Part shown: positions 15,212 through 23,716 of the stretch, piece after piece
How the letters are laid out: every line of letters starts with the position of its first letter
Position numbering within the stretch: position 1 is the stretch's first letter
From: Mesorhizobium sp. dw_380
GTDB taxonomy: Bacteria; Pseudomonadota; Alphaproteobacteria; Rhizobiales; Rhizobiaceae
Length of the DNA: 64,000 bases
Direction: 5' to 3'
Assembly: GCF_018588885.1 (NCBI RefSeq)
Contig: NZ_JAFFIW010000035.1
Location: forward strand, 1-64,000
The notes under the pieces: model-generated
Databases searched by the model: none
What the model saw: only the letters and a program-made list of their open reading frames with translations
What the model was told of the DNA's origin: nothing
Translations under genes and position numbers: made by a program

Positions 15212-16435
15212 TCAGTTCTTCAACCGCCGCAATCGGCACATCACATTATGCACGGCCTTGTACAGCCCCGGCCTGGAGCGCACGAAAACCTCGGTCTTTG
15301 CGCGCAGCTTGATATAGGCTGTCGCGCCCGTGCCGCGCAGCGTTATCGCCTGGCACAACTCGCCCAGCACCGCGCTCGAGGCGCCGATGTGCTGCTTGTA
15401 GCCCTGGCTGCCGACCGACAGGTCGAAATAGTCGAGCCCTTGCGCGCGCGCCCACATCATCAGCTTGCCGATCGTCGTCAGGCCCGGCGAGACGTTGGGC
15501 ACCGCGTCCTGGTCGATCCCCAGCAGCAAGGCGTGCAAGGTACCCTTCATGATTACCACATAGATGACGGCGAGATAGGCTTGACCGGCACGCAGCCCGA
15601 ACAACCGCACCGAGCCGTCGGACAGACCTTGCAGGGCAGCATTGCGGTAGAAGTCGACGACCAGCGCCTGCGTCAGGAGGTCGAAACGCCCGAGCTCGCG
15701 GAAGCGGTTGAGCCTGAGCTCCAGCAGTGTGGCGAAATGGGCCTCCACCAGGGCAGGCGTGTCGGCTTCGACCAGATCGAGCTTGCCCAGCTGTTCGAAG
15801 CGTCGGCAATGCTTGTGGAAATTCTTGGCGAAGGACGATTTGCAGATGCGCTTGATCAGCGTTTCGGGCTCGCCATCCATGGCCAGGCCCGAGGCGATCT
15901 GGATGGAGTCGCGCACCACCGAAAGCAGCGCCAGCGGATTGGCGACACCGTGGATCTGTTGCGGGATCCCCACGATGTGGACTCGGTCCGTCGGCGGCAG
16001 CACCGCGCAGACCGCCGCCCAGGCGGCATCGGCACTTTGCCTGGTCCAGGGTCTCGCATCGGCCAGCAGCGGCGCCGAATAGTCACACACGCCGCGGCTC
16101 AGCCATTCGACCACATAGTGACCCAAAGCGCGGCGGCGCATCAGCGGCAGAAGCATGGCAGGCGCGCCGGTGGCGGCGTCATCGACCTCGACGATGAGCA
16201 GGTCCGCGTTTTCGGGCATCAGCCGCCTGGCGATCCCCTCCACCCAGGCAAGGCGCTGGTGGCCGGTACACAGGCCATTCGCCTCAATCCGCTGCCACGG
16301 CGGCCTTACCGTGTCGAAGCTGGTGTGCAGCCGCGCCGTATAGCGCACGGCGGCGGCCACGCCCACGGCAATCGGCGAGATCGGCCCGCCGGATGCTTTC
16401 GACATCACGGCCGGTCTCATTGCCTGGCTTGACAC
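15212..16435 (-). CDS. CelD/BcsL-type GNAT acyltransferase, copy 1
   Basis: The 407-residue protein belongs to the FemAB/CelD-like acyltransferases of polysaccharide clusters: SRGVCDYSAPLLAD in the N-terminal half, ELRLNRFRELGRFDLL in the middle, then a GNAT-like segment (LFGLRAGQAYLAVIY...LLLGIDQDAVPNVSPGLTTIGKLMMWARAQGLDYFDLSVG). Such proteins acylate cell-surface glycans or their precursors in the cytoplasm. The GTG at 16435 has GGGAGAAG upstream. It is the last gene of the minus-strand operon starting near 20.2 kb and a tandem duplicate of the next gene upstream. Confidence 0.85.
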   Translation of the reverse strand: MSSQAMRPAVMSKASGGPISPIAVGVAAAVRYTARLHTSFDTVRPPWQRIEANGLCTGHQRLAWVEGIARRLMPENADLLIVEVDDAATGAPAMLLPLMRRRALGHYVVEWLSRGVCDYSAPLLADARPWTRQSADAAWAAVCAVLPPTDRVHIVGIPQQIHGVANPLALLSVVRDSIQIASGLAMDGEPETLIKRICKSSFAKNFHKHCRRFEQLGKLDLVEADTPALVEAHFATLLELRLNRFRELGRFDLLTQALVVDFYRNAALQGLSDGSVRLFGLRAGQAYLAVIYVVIMKGTLHALLLGIDQDAVPNVSPGLTTIGKLMMWARAQGLDYFDLSVGSQGYKQHIGASSAVLGELCQAITLRGTGATAYIKLRAKTEVFVRSRPGLYKAVHNVMCRLRRLKN

Positions 16436-16472
16436 ATGCTTCTCCCGTTCGTTCGGCCCGCCCTGAGCGTCC

Positions 16473-17690
16473 TCAGCGCAAGCGCCGCAAGCCCCGCGTC
16501 AGTCCCTGGACCGCGTTGAGCAGCCTTGGGTTCGAGCGCACGAAAGCCTCGATCCGGTCGCGGAACTCGATGCCGGCACTCGCGACACCGCCCCGCATCG
16601 TGAATCCTTGGCAGAGTTCGACCAGGACCGAACTCGTGGCGCCCATATTTCCCTTGTAGCCCTGGTTGCCGACCGACAGGTCGAAATAGTCAAAGCCTTG
16701 CGCGCGCGCCCAGCCCATCAACCTGCCCATGATTGCAAGTCCTGGTGAGACATTGGGCACCGCACCCTGGTCGATTGCTATCAGGAGAGCATGAACAGTG
16801 TCTTGATGGGCCAGAAGATATTGGACCGCGATCAGGGCCTCGCCGACGCGCAGCCCAAACAGCCGGACCGAACCGTCCGACAGGCCCTGAACAGCGGCGT
16901 TCCGGTAGAAATTGACGACTCTCTCCTGCGCCAGCAGATCGAAGCGGCCAAGCTCGCGAAAGCGGCTGAGCCGCATCCGGACCAGTTCGCCGAAGATACG
17001 CTCCACCTCGGCCGGCGTGCCGGCCTCGACCAGTTCCACATCGCCGAGCCGTTCGAGCCGGCGCCAGTCCTTGTTGAATTCCTTGACGAAGGAGGGCCTG
17101 CACAGGCGCTTGAGGACCGTGTCCGGGTCACCGTCGATGGCGATGCCGAACGAGGTGTATTTGGAATCGCGCGTGGCCGCGAGCAAGGCAAGCGGATTGG
17201 CGACACCGCTGATCTGTCGCGGAATCCCCGTGATATGGAACCGGTCCGCCGGCGGCAGCACGGAGCGCACCGCGGCCCAGGCCGTCTGTGCGGATTGTGC
17301 GGTCCACGGCCTCGCATCCGCCAGCAGCGGCGCCGAATAATCGCACACGCCACAGCTCAGCCATTCAATCACCCGATGGCCGAAGGCCGGCCGCCGCATC
17401 AGCGGCACCAGCATCCTGGGTTCGCCCGTCGCAGCGTCGTTCACTTCCACGATGAGGGGTTCGGCACCGTCCGGCATCAGTTGCCCGACGATCCCCTCGG
17501 CCCACGCATAATGCTGATGGCCGGTGCACACACCGTCCGCCTGCAAGCGCAGCCACAGCGGCCTGACCGTCTCAAGGCTGGTGTGCAATCGCGCCGTGTA
17601 GGCGTCGTTCGCGGCGACGCCGACTGGATGAGAGACCTGCCTGTCGGGCAAGCCGGTCACCTCAGCAATTCCCACTGCCTGGCCTGTCAC
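16473..17690 (-). CDS. CelD/BcsL-type GNAT acyltransferase, copy 2
   Basis: A 405-residue paralogue of the protein at 15212-16435. It aligns end to end and shares GVCDYSAPLLADARPWT, RFRELGRFDLL, AVPNVSPGL and GWARAQGFDYFDLSVGNQGYK. The copies have diverged most in the first 30 residues, so they are an old duplication and may act on different sugars or acyl donors. The GTG at 17690 has GGAGACG upstream and starts nine bases after the flippase stop, consistent with one operon. Confidence 0.85.
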   Translation of the reverse strand: MTGQAVGIAEVTGLPDRQVSHPVGVAANDAYTARLHTSLETVRPLWLRLQADGVCTGHQHYAWAEGIVGQLMPDGAEPLIVEVNDAATGEPRMLVPLMRRPAFGHRVIEWLSCGVCDYSAPLLADARPWTAQSAQTAWAAVRSVLPPADRFHITGIPRQISGVANPLALLAATRDSKYTSFGIAIDGDPDTVLKRLCRPSFVKEFNKDWRRLERLGDVELVEAGTPAEVERIFGELVRMRLSRFRELGRFDLLAQERVVNFYRNAAVQGLSDGSVRLFGLRVGEALIAVQYLLAHQDTVHALLIAIDQGAVPNVSPGLAIMGRLMGWARAQGFDYFDLSVGNQGYKGNMGATSSVLVELCQGFTMRGGVASAGIEFRDRIEAFVRSNPRLLNAVQGLTRGLRRLR

Positions 17691-17699
17691 GTGCGTCTC

Positions 17700-19007
17700 C
17701 TATCGTTTCGCCGCGGCGAACGTGATCGCCCGCCGCCACGAACCCAGGCGGCTGGAGTGCTGCTGGTCCGGGTGCTCGATGTTCCACATGCGGTGGTGCG
17801 CGAAATACCAGGATGCCACGAGCACGAAGGTCTCGGAGGCCGCGGAGCCCAGCAGCGCCCAGGGCGGAGACGCGACTGAAAGCAGGATCGCGATCAGCGC
17901 CAGCCCGACGATCGCGCCGCCCATCGTGATGAACGCGACGATCCGGAAATCGCCCATCACCTCGAGAACGACGCGAGGCATGACATAGGCGGTGATAGGC
18001 ACAAAATTCGCGATCACGAAAAGCCCGATGAACCCGACCGAGGCATCCTGGAGAGCCTGGGATTTTATCATCGGCAGGACAAACATGATCGCGCAGCCAT
18101 AGGCGAGGCTGCCGAGCCCCATGACGATAGACCAGATTTTCGCCTGCGCCCAGACGCGGCGTGTTTCGTTGTTGCCCATCAGCTTGGCAAGCTCCGGCTG
18201 AAACATGTTGACGAAGGCGAGGGTGATGATGCGCAGTGGCGCGAACAGCAAGAGAACCGCCGCAAGCGGTGCGTAGGCGGCAGGCCCGGCAATGCCCGCG
18301 ACCAGCAGCGCCAGGCATTGACCCTGGATGTTGGTGGTGGTCGCGCTGAAGGCCGACCAGCTCAGCTGGCGCCAGAGCTTGGTGTAGCGTCGCCGCGTCG
18401 GCATGCGGAAGCTGATGCGAAGCCTGCGGCCCGCCAGCCGGGCCAGGACGAAGATGCCGACGAGATTCGCCGCGGCAAGTACGCAGAACATGGTCTGCAG
18501 CGCATCCTTGGCCAACCATATCGCCAGACCGGCCAGGACGGTGCCGAAGATTGTGAAGGCGGCGTCGCTGATGGAGACGATCACCTGCTGGCGGCGCGCG
18601 AAGAATGCCGTGCGCATATGGCTGCGCAGCGACCACGCGCCGACGAAGCAGCCGGCGGCAATGCCGCTTGGGTCGCCCAGCAGGCGCATCAGGACAGCCG
18701 TGACGACGGCCATCAGCAGCGCCACGACCACCGCCGCCGTTCCAAAGGCCACGTCATGGGCATCGACGCCGGCGCTGTTGGCGCTTTTGGCCATCCATAT
18801 CGACGCGGGGACGGCGGTGAGCGACCTGATGTAGGATATGCCGACACCGCCCATCACCATCGCGATGGCGAAGAGGCCGTAGCCTTGCGCCGACAGCATG
18901 TGCAGCAGCATGATGTTGAGGGCGAAATGGAAGCCGCTCTGCATCGCTTCGCCGCCGATCATCAACGCGAGGCGCCGGACCAAATGGATCGGGAGTTTCA
19001 CGGTCAT
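17700..19007 (-). CDS. Wzx-type polysaccharide flippase
   Basis: A 435-residue integral membrane protein with about 12-14 hydrophobic segments and the loop pattern of the oligosaccharide flippase/MATE-like superfamily (for example RSHMRTAFFARRQQ and VNMFQPELAKLMGNN). Members move lipid-linked repeat units across the inner membrane. Its start overlaps the upstream glycosyltransferase stop by four bases (ATGA), and the acyltransferase follows after nine. With the polymerase and ExoP-like genes downstream it completes a Wzx/Wzy-type export set. Confidence 0.88.
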   Translation of the reverse strand: MTVKLPIHLVRRLALMIGGEAMQSGFHFALNIMLLHMLSAQGYGLFAIAMVMGGVGISYIRSLTAVPASIWMAKSANSAGVDAHDVAFGTAAVVVALLMAVVTAVLMRLLGDPSGIAAGCFVGAWSLRSHMRTAFFARRQQVIVSISDAAFTIFGTVLAGLAIWLAKDALQTMFCVLAAANLVGIFVLARLAGRRLRISFRMPTRRRYTKLWRQLSWSAFSATTTNIQGQCLALLVAGIAGPAAYAPLAAVLLLFAPLRIITLAFVNMFQPELAKLMGNNETRRVWAQAKIWSIVMGLGSLAYGCAIMFVLPMIKSQALQDASVGFIGLFVIANFVPITAYVMPRVVLEVMGDFRIVAFITMGGAIVGLALIAILLSVASPPWALLGSAASETFVLVASWYFAHHRMWNIEHPDQQHSSRLGSWRRAITFAAAKR

Positions 19008-20167
19008 GTCTCCGCCTGGCAGGCGGTTGCCGCCCTGCCCGGCCTTGCCATGGTGGCTTTCAGCTTGTCGGCCGCGATCGCGGCGATCGCGGCCGCGGCG
19101 ACCGGCTCACTGAAGATCGTCTCGTAGCGTTTGCGGCCGGCGGCGACAATACCGCGCCAGGCCTCAGGGGCGAGGATGATCTCCTGCAATTTCGCGGCAA
19201 GGGCGGCCGCATCGCCTGGTGGAACATGCCAGCCGGTCTCGCCGTCGCTGACCACCTCCACCAGCCCGCCGATCGCCGACACCAAAGGCGGGCGGCCATA
19301 AGCCATCGCCTCGATGGCGACGCGGCCGAGCGATTCCGGGCGCCGCGAGGGCACGGTGACGATGTCGGCCCAGCGATAATGCTCGGAAGGGTCCGGTATG
19401 AAAGGCAGGACGCTGACCCGTTCGGTGAGCCCCATGCTGCCGACCAGTTCGGCCAGCGCGCGCTCGCGCTCGACGCTTTCGAAGGCGCCGCCGACCAGCC
19501 GCACCTCGATCCTCGACTGGAGCTCCGCCGGCATCGAGGCGATCGCCTCCAGCAGCACCTCCTGGCCCTTGATGCGGTTGACGCGGCCAAGCAGCAGCAC
19601 CCGCAGCGGGCGCTTGCCGTCATAGGTCATCGCCTCTGCCGCCGCCGGACCGGCAACGCCATTGTAGACGACATGGGAACGTGCGGATTTGGGCTCGCCG
19701 AACGCGGCGCGGGTGGCGCGCGAATTGAAGATGAGATCGGCATGGCTCCAGCGCATCAGGCCGATGAGGATCCTGCGCATGGCGCCTTCGGGAATTTCGT
19801 GGATGTGCAGCACCGCCTTATGCGGGAGAAGGCGCGCGGCCAGCGCGTAATCGGCGACGATCGAGGTGTTGACATAGGTAAGGTCGCAATCCCTGAGCCG
19901 CCGCCACGCCCTCAGCACCGCCACCGGCAGCCGTGCCATCTCGACCGTGGCCAGCCTCAATATGGCCTGGCGTCTCAGCACCCAAAGCGGTTCGAAGACG
20001 ATCCGGCTGGCATGCGCCTCGAGGATTTGCACGATCGGCCCACTGCGCGGCAGCACCACTTCGATGTCGGCGGACGGAAACGCGGCGCGCAGCGCAGCGA
20101 CGCTCTCCGCGAAGCTGCGGTCCGAACCATAGAGTTCATAGCCCTGATGAACGCAGGCAATCCGCAT
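19004..20167 (-). CDS. Glycosyltransferase family 4
   Basis: The protein has the GT-B fold: an N-terminal domain starting MRIACVHQGYELYGSDRSFAES, and a C-terminal nucleotide-sugar domain with VLLLGRVNRIKGQEVLLEA and the family-4 signature ESLGRVAIEAMAYGRPPLVSAIGGL (E-x7-E). It probably adds one sugar to the lipid-linked repeat unit. I favour the ATG at 20167 (GGCGGAT upstream); an in-frame ATG at 20194 has no ribosome binding site. It is the first gene of a four-gene minus-strand operon. Confidence 0.9.
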   Translation of the reverse strand: MRIACVHQGYELYGSDRSFAESVAALRAAFPSADIEVVLPRSGPIVQILEAHASRIVFEPLWVLRRQAILRLATVEMARLPVAVLRAWRRLRDCDLTYVNTSIVADYALAARLLPHKAVLHIHEIPEGAMRRILIGLMRWSHADLIFNSRATRAAFGEPKSARSHVVYNGVAGPAAAEAMTYDGKRPLRVLLLGRVNRIKGQEVLLEAIASMPAELQSRIEVRLVGGAFESVERERALAELVGSMGLTERVSVLPFIPDPSEHYRWADIVTVPSRRPESLGRVAIEAMAYGRPPLVSAIGGLVEVVSDGETGWHVPPGDAAALAAKLQEIILAPEAWRGIVAAGRKRYETIFSEPVAAAAIAAIAADKLKATMARPGRAATACQAET

Positions 20168-20226
20168 CTTTGTATCCGCCGGTGCTGCAGCCATCGCGCT
20201 AGGCGGTGGCGTGCATTAACCTCGTA

Positions 20227-20242
20227 GCAAGAACCATGCCTG
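20227..20242 (-). promoter_or_regulatory. Weaker sigma-54 promoter candidate for the GT4-flippase-acyltransferase operon
   Basis: On the minus strand AGGCATG-N4-TTGCT keeps the invariant GG and GC at 12-base spacing but departs from the TGGCACG consensus at two positions. It lies 60 bases before the GT4 start at 20167. It would be divergent to the much better site at 20405. Confidence 0.4.
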
Positions 20243-20404
20243 AGCGATCCGTCCGTTGCCGGACCCCAAACGCCTGGCAACGCCTCGTTTCGATACACCT
20301 ACACACAGAAGGGTTGACCGATAATGAAACAACCGCCCGGTTCAACACCGTTTTTTTACAACCCGGCGCGATGATCGTCCGCCCGCACACCGCAAATCGT
20401 GGGA

Positions 20405-20419
20405 TGGCACGGAAGTTGC
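20405..20419 (+). promoter_or_regulatory. Sigma-54 (RpoN) promoter for the 20488 glycosyltransferase
   Basis: TGGCACG-GAAG-TTGC matches the -24/-12 consensus (TTGGCACG-N4-TTGC) at every key base. Transcription would start near 20431, leaving a leader of about 57 bases before the ATG at 20488. The same sequence architecture occurs at 25956-25970. Confidence 0.75.
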
Positions 20420-20487
20420 CAGTCTTCTTTTGATAATACAGTAATAGCTAATATACACACAGAACCGATCCGAAAGCGCCACCGGCC

Positions 20488-21651
20488 ATGAAATCAGAGA
20501 CGCCTGCCATTTTGATCCTGGGAACGCGCGGCATTCCCGCGGCGCATGGCGGCTTTGAAACCTTCGCGGAAAGGCTGGCGCTTTTTCTGGCCGGACGCGG
20601 TTGGAAGGTCGGCGTCTACTGCCAGGAGGAGGTCGAGCAGGTCGGCCAGAGGGTGCGCGTCGAAACCTGGCGCGGCATCGATCTCATCCACATCCAGGTC
20701 GCCTCGAAAGGTCCGCGCGCGACACTGGAATTCGACTGGCAATGTGTGCTCGACGCTGCCCGGCGGCCCGGCGTCTGTCTGGTGCTTGGCTATAATGGCG
20801 CGGTCTTCCTGACCTGGCTCAGGCTGATGCGGCGCAAGGTCATCACCAACATGGACGGTATCGAGTGGCGCCGCCCCAAATGGGGGCGCGCGGCGCGCAC
20901 ATGGTTCTGGCTCAATGAGTGGATCGGCGCCTGGGCCTCGCACCGCCTGGTCGCCGACCATCCTGTCATTGCGGACCATCTGGCAACGCGCCGGCCGCGC
21001 AGCGCCATCGCCACCATCGCCTATGGCGCCGATCCGGTGACGGACGCACCCGAGGCGCCCGTGCGCGCGCTTGGCCTTGAGCCTGGAAAGTACCTGATCT
21101 CGATCGCGCGCATCGAGCCCGACAACAACATCCTGCCCATCGTCGAAGCCTTCTGCAGCCAGAAACGCGACATGAAGCTGGTGGTGCTTGGCACGCTTTC
21201 CGACGCGATTCCCTATCATGTCGCCGTCCGCAAGGCGGCGAACGCCTCCGTGGTCCTGCCCGGCGCCATCTACGACCAGGCGGCGGTGAAGGCGCTCAGG
21301 TATCACGCGCGCGCCTATATGCATGGCCACACGGTCGGCGGCACCAACCCTTCGCTGGTCGAGGCGCTGGCCGCCGGCAACATGGTGATCGCCCACGACA
21401 ACCCATACAACAGGTGGACCGCGGGTGCCGCCGCCATCCACTTCACCGACACGCAAAGCTGCGCCGAGGGGATGCGGCAGGCGATGGAGGACGACGCGCT
21501 CGTCAGGACCTGCGGCGCCGCCGCCAGGGTCCGGGCCCGTGAAGCCTTCCGCTGGGAGGATGTCCTGGTCGCCTATGAGCGTGAAGCCTACCGCTTGCTC
21601 GGCATGAGCGCCGCCGACGCGCTTGCGCGTCCATCGCCCGGCACCGCATGA
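20488..21651 (+). CDS. DUF1972/GT4-type glycosyltransferase (rhamnosyltransferase-like)
   Basis: The 387-residue protein opens ILGTRGIPAAHGGFETFAERLA, the signature of DUF1972 glycosyltransferases. It continues with VLGYNGAVFL, NMDGIEWRRPKWG, LISIARIEPDNNI (GT4 C-terminal domain) and HGHTVGGTNPSLVEALAAGN. Members include rhamnosyl- and fucosyltransferases of capsule or exopolysaccharide loci; the donor here is not determined. It is transcribed away from the minus-strand operon and has its own sigma-54 promoter. Downstream lies GIY-YIG unit 2. Confidence 0.9.
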   Translation: MKSETPAILILGTRGIPAAHGGFETFAERLALFLAGRGWKVGVYCQEEVEQVGQRVRVETWRGIDLIHIQVASKGPRATLEFDWQCVLDAARRPGVCLVLGYNGAVFLTWLRLMRRKVITNMDGIEWRRPKWGRAARTWFWLNEWIGAWASHRLVADHPVIADHLATRRPRSAIATIAYGADPVTDAPEAPVRALGLEPGKYLISIARIEPDNNILPIVEAFCSQKRDMKLVVLGTLSDAIPYHVAVRKAANASVVLPGAIYDQAAVKALRYHARAYMHGHTVGGTNPSLVEALAAGNMVIAHDNPYNRWTAGAAAIHFTDTQSCAEGMRQAMEDDALVRTCGAAARVRAREAFRWEDVLVAYEREAYRLLGMSAADALARPSPGTA

Positions 21652-21828
21652 GTGGCCGGCCGCGCCGGCGGGTGCTGAAGACGGCGGCGTGCATGGCGCC
21701 TCAGAGCGCATGGGCGAATTCGGCGCGCTGCGCGCCGATGCCGTCACGCAGAGCGCCGAGGCACTTGGGTTGGCTATGCCGGTGGAGTAGATTGCTTACC
21801 GCCGGATTTGCCTAAGCGTCTCCCTCGA

Positions 21829-22342
21829 CTTCGTCATCCTAGGGCGAAGCAAGGAGCGAAGCGACGCGGCGCAGACCCTAGGATCCATGCCGGGACGTTG
21901 AAGCGCCGCAACGGTGCAGAATGCTCACCATCCCGTGCCGCGAAAAAGCTCGAACCACTCAGGATTGGTCTTTTCGATCAAGTCGATCTTCCACTGGCGT
22001 GCCCAACGCTTCAGCGACTTCTCGCGCTGTATAGCGTCAGTGATGTCGAAGTACTCCTCATACCAAACAAGGCGCTGCACGCCGTAGCGACTGGTGAAGC
22101 CTGCGCCTTGGCCAGACTTGTGCTCAGGGATGCGGCGGCCGAGGTCATTGGTAACGCCTATATAGATCGTGCCGCGCTTCTGGCTTGCAGTCATGTAGAC
22201 ATACCCAGTCATCCGTGACTTTAACCCGCGTAGGTTCGAGCGGCTATTCCTGACCGCTGCATCCTTCGACCAACGTCACGGCATGGATCCTATGGTCTGC
22301 GCCGCGTCGCTTCGCTCCTTGCTTCGCCATAGGATGACGAAG
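21829..22342. mobile_element. REP-bounded GIY-YIG unit 2
   Basis: A 514-bp unit in the opposite orientation to unit 1: REP (21829-21896), 28 bases with the GCAACGGTGCA box, GIY-YIG gene (21925-22212, minus), 62 bases resembling the same region of unit 1, REP (22275-22342). In the right-hand REP both palindrome arms differ from the other copies in a matched way (CCTATGG / CCATAGG instead of CCTAGGG / CCCTAGG), so pairing is preserved. Confidence 0.8.
21925..22212 (-). CDS. GIY-YIG endonuclease-like protein, copy 2
   Basis: A 95-residue protein differing from copy 1 (11217-11504) at six positions, mostly conservative (Val/Ile, Ser/Ala, Pro/Ala, Glu/Asp, Val/Ile, Thr/Lys). All motif residues are intact: GYVYM, TIYIGVTND, the catalytic arginine of LGRR and the glutamate of QREKSLKRW. 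Both copies look functional. It interrupts the polysaccharide locus between a glycosyltransferase and the polymerase. Confidence 0.93.
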   Translation of the reverse strand: MTGYVYMTASQKRGTIYIGVTNDLGRRIPEHKSGQGAGFTSRYGVQRLVWYEEYFDITDAIQREKSLKRWARQWKIDLIEKTNPEWFELFRGTGW

Positions 22343-22359
22343 CGCGGGGGAGCCTGACG

Positions 22360-23715
22360 CTAACGGCGAAGGGGCAGGCCCTTTCGCTTGTCATTCGCAG
22401 CTCCGCGCCCCGCTTGTGCCCCTCGCCCCACCACCGCCCTTGCCGGCCGGTACAGCGCCAGCGCCATCACCACCACCTTGGTCAGGATCGCCGTCTTCGA
22501 CGCGATGCTTTCCGAGGTGTTGAGCAGGAGCAGCCATCCAAGCATCGGCAGCCAGATGCCGGGATGGCAGTGGCGCGCCACCTCGCGCATGAACAGTGCG
22601 AAGGCGAACGCCATCAGCAGGGTGAAGACGATGCCCTGGTAGATGACCATGCGGATGATCGGGTTCTCGATGCCCTGTTCGAGGCCGTTGATGCGGCGCA
22701 GGCTTTCGACCAGGTCGATATCCGGCCCGACGATCAGGTCGCGCAGTTCCAGGTGCTTGAAGAGCTCGAACATCTCGACGCGGGCATTGGCGCTGCCATT
22801 GTCCGACACGAAGCGCTCCAGCAACGCATCGAAGAAGCCGTAGGACGCCGCCAGGACGATGGCGACCGGCAGCAGCGCGGCAAGCATGAAGCCCAGCGCC
22901 GCACCCAGCAAGTTGACGCGTCCTTGCCGCAATTTGCCGACACCCAGAATAAGCAGGTAGAAACCGCCGAGCACGATCGTCACCACCATCGCCGAGCGGC
23001 CGCCGAAGGTGACGAGCGCCGCGAATTGCAGGCCGATCAGCCCGAGCCGCAGCGACGTTGGCAAGGAGCGTGAACCGGAGAGCAGCGCCAGCACGTAGAT
23101 CGCGGTGACCGTGGCATTGCTGAGCGGATGGCCCTGAAGTGCGGTCGAGCGCAGGTCGTTGACGAACACCGCGCCGTCGAACCGGTAGGGGAAGATCAGC
23201 GTCTTGGTGGCGAACTCGAACAGCGCAAGCAGCGCATTCGCCGTCATGACGACATGAATGACGGCCCGCAGCCGCGCGAATGCCCTTTCGTCATCCTCGC
23301 CAAGCATCAGCACGACCAGCGACGGCGCCACATAGGTGTCGATCATGCCGGCCATGCCGGGGCGTTGCCGCAGCACCACGACGCACAGAAGCACGATGGC
23401 GGTCACCATCATGAGCGCCGCGGCCGGCCGCCTGTCGGCAACGTCGACCGCATAACCGACGGGGTTGCCGAACAGGCAGGCACGCCACGCGAACAGAAGC
23501 ACGAAGAGATAGGTGGAGGGATGGATCTTGGTCAGCGCGCTGCCGAGCAGGCCTTCGTAGTTATAACCCACAACCCACAGCAGGCCGCCCGAGACGCCGA
23601 ACAGCAGCGCCACCGCCACGGTCACTCCGAAGCGGGTCACCCGGTCGACGGAGCGTCCCGAGGCGACGCCACCATGGCCCGAGGCGGCCGGGACGGCAGC
23701 CCAGGTGGCGGCCAT
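22360..23715 (-). CDS. Polysaccharide polymerase / O-antigen ligase-like membrane protein
   Basis: A 451-residue protein with about ten membrane segments and a long periplasmic loop late in the chain (roughly DALLERFVSDNGSANARVEMFELFKHLELRDLIVGPD...), the layout of Wzy/O-antigen ligase proteins. It likely polymerises or ligates the repeat units exported by the flippase. The ATG at 23715 follows the ExoP-like gene's stop after a single base, so the two are translationally coupled. The longer frame to 23796 overlaps that upstream gene and is not the start. Confidence 0.8.
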   Translation of the reverse strand: MAATWAAVPAASGHGGVASGRSVDRVTRFGVTVAVALLFGVSGGLLWVVGYNYEGLLGSALTKIHPSTYLFVLLFAWRACLFGNPVGYAVDVADRRPAAALMMVTAIVLLCVVVLRQRPGMAGMIDTYVAPSLVVLMLGEDDERAFARLRAVIHVVMTANALLALFEFATKTLIFPYRFDGAVFVNDLRSTALQGHPLSNATVTAIYVLALLSGSRSLPTSLRLGLIGLQFAALVTFGGRSAMVVTIVLGGFYLLILGVGKLRQGRVNLLGAALGFMLAALLPVAIVLAASYGFFDALLERFVSDNGSANARVEMFELFKHLELRDLIVGPDIDLVESLRRINGLEQGIENPIIRMVIYQGIVFTLLMAFAFALFMREVARHCHPGIWLPMLGWLLLLNTSESIASKTAILTKVVVMALALYRPARAVVGRGAQAGRGAANDKRKGLPLRR

Positions 23716-23716
23716 T

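Noticed and set aside
20333..20357. AACCGCCCGGTT followed by ACCG and a T run as a terminator
   Set aside because: The stem would need a two-base loop, and the T run does not follow the stem directly.
21808..22218. Plus-strand frame of 136 codons across GIY-YIG unit 2
   Set aside because: It translates a REP and the antisense of the GIY-YIG gene.
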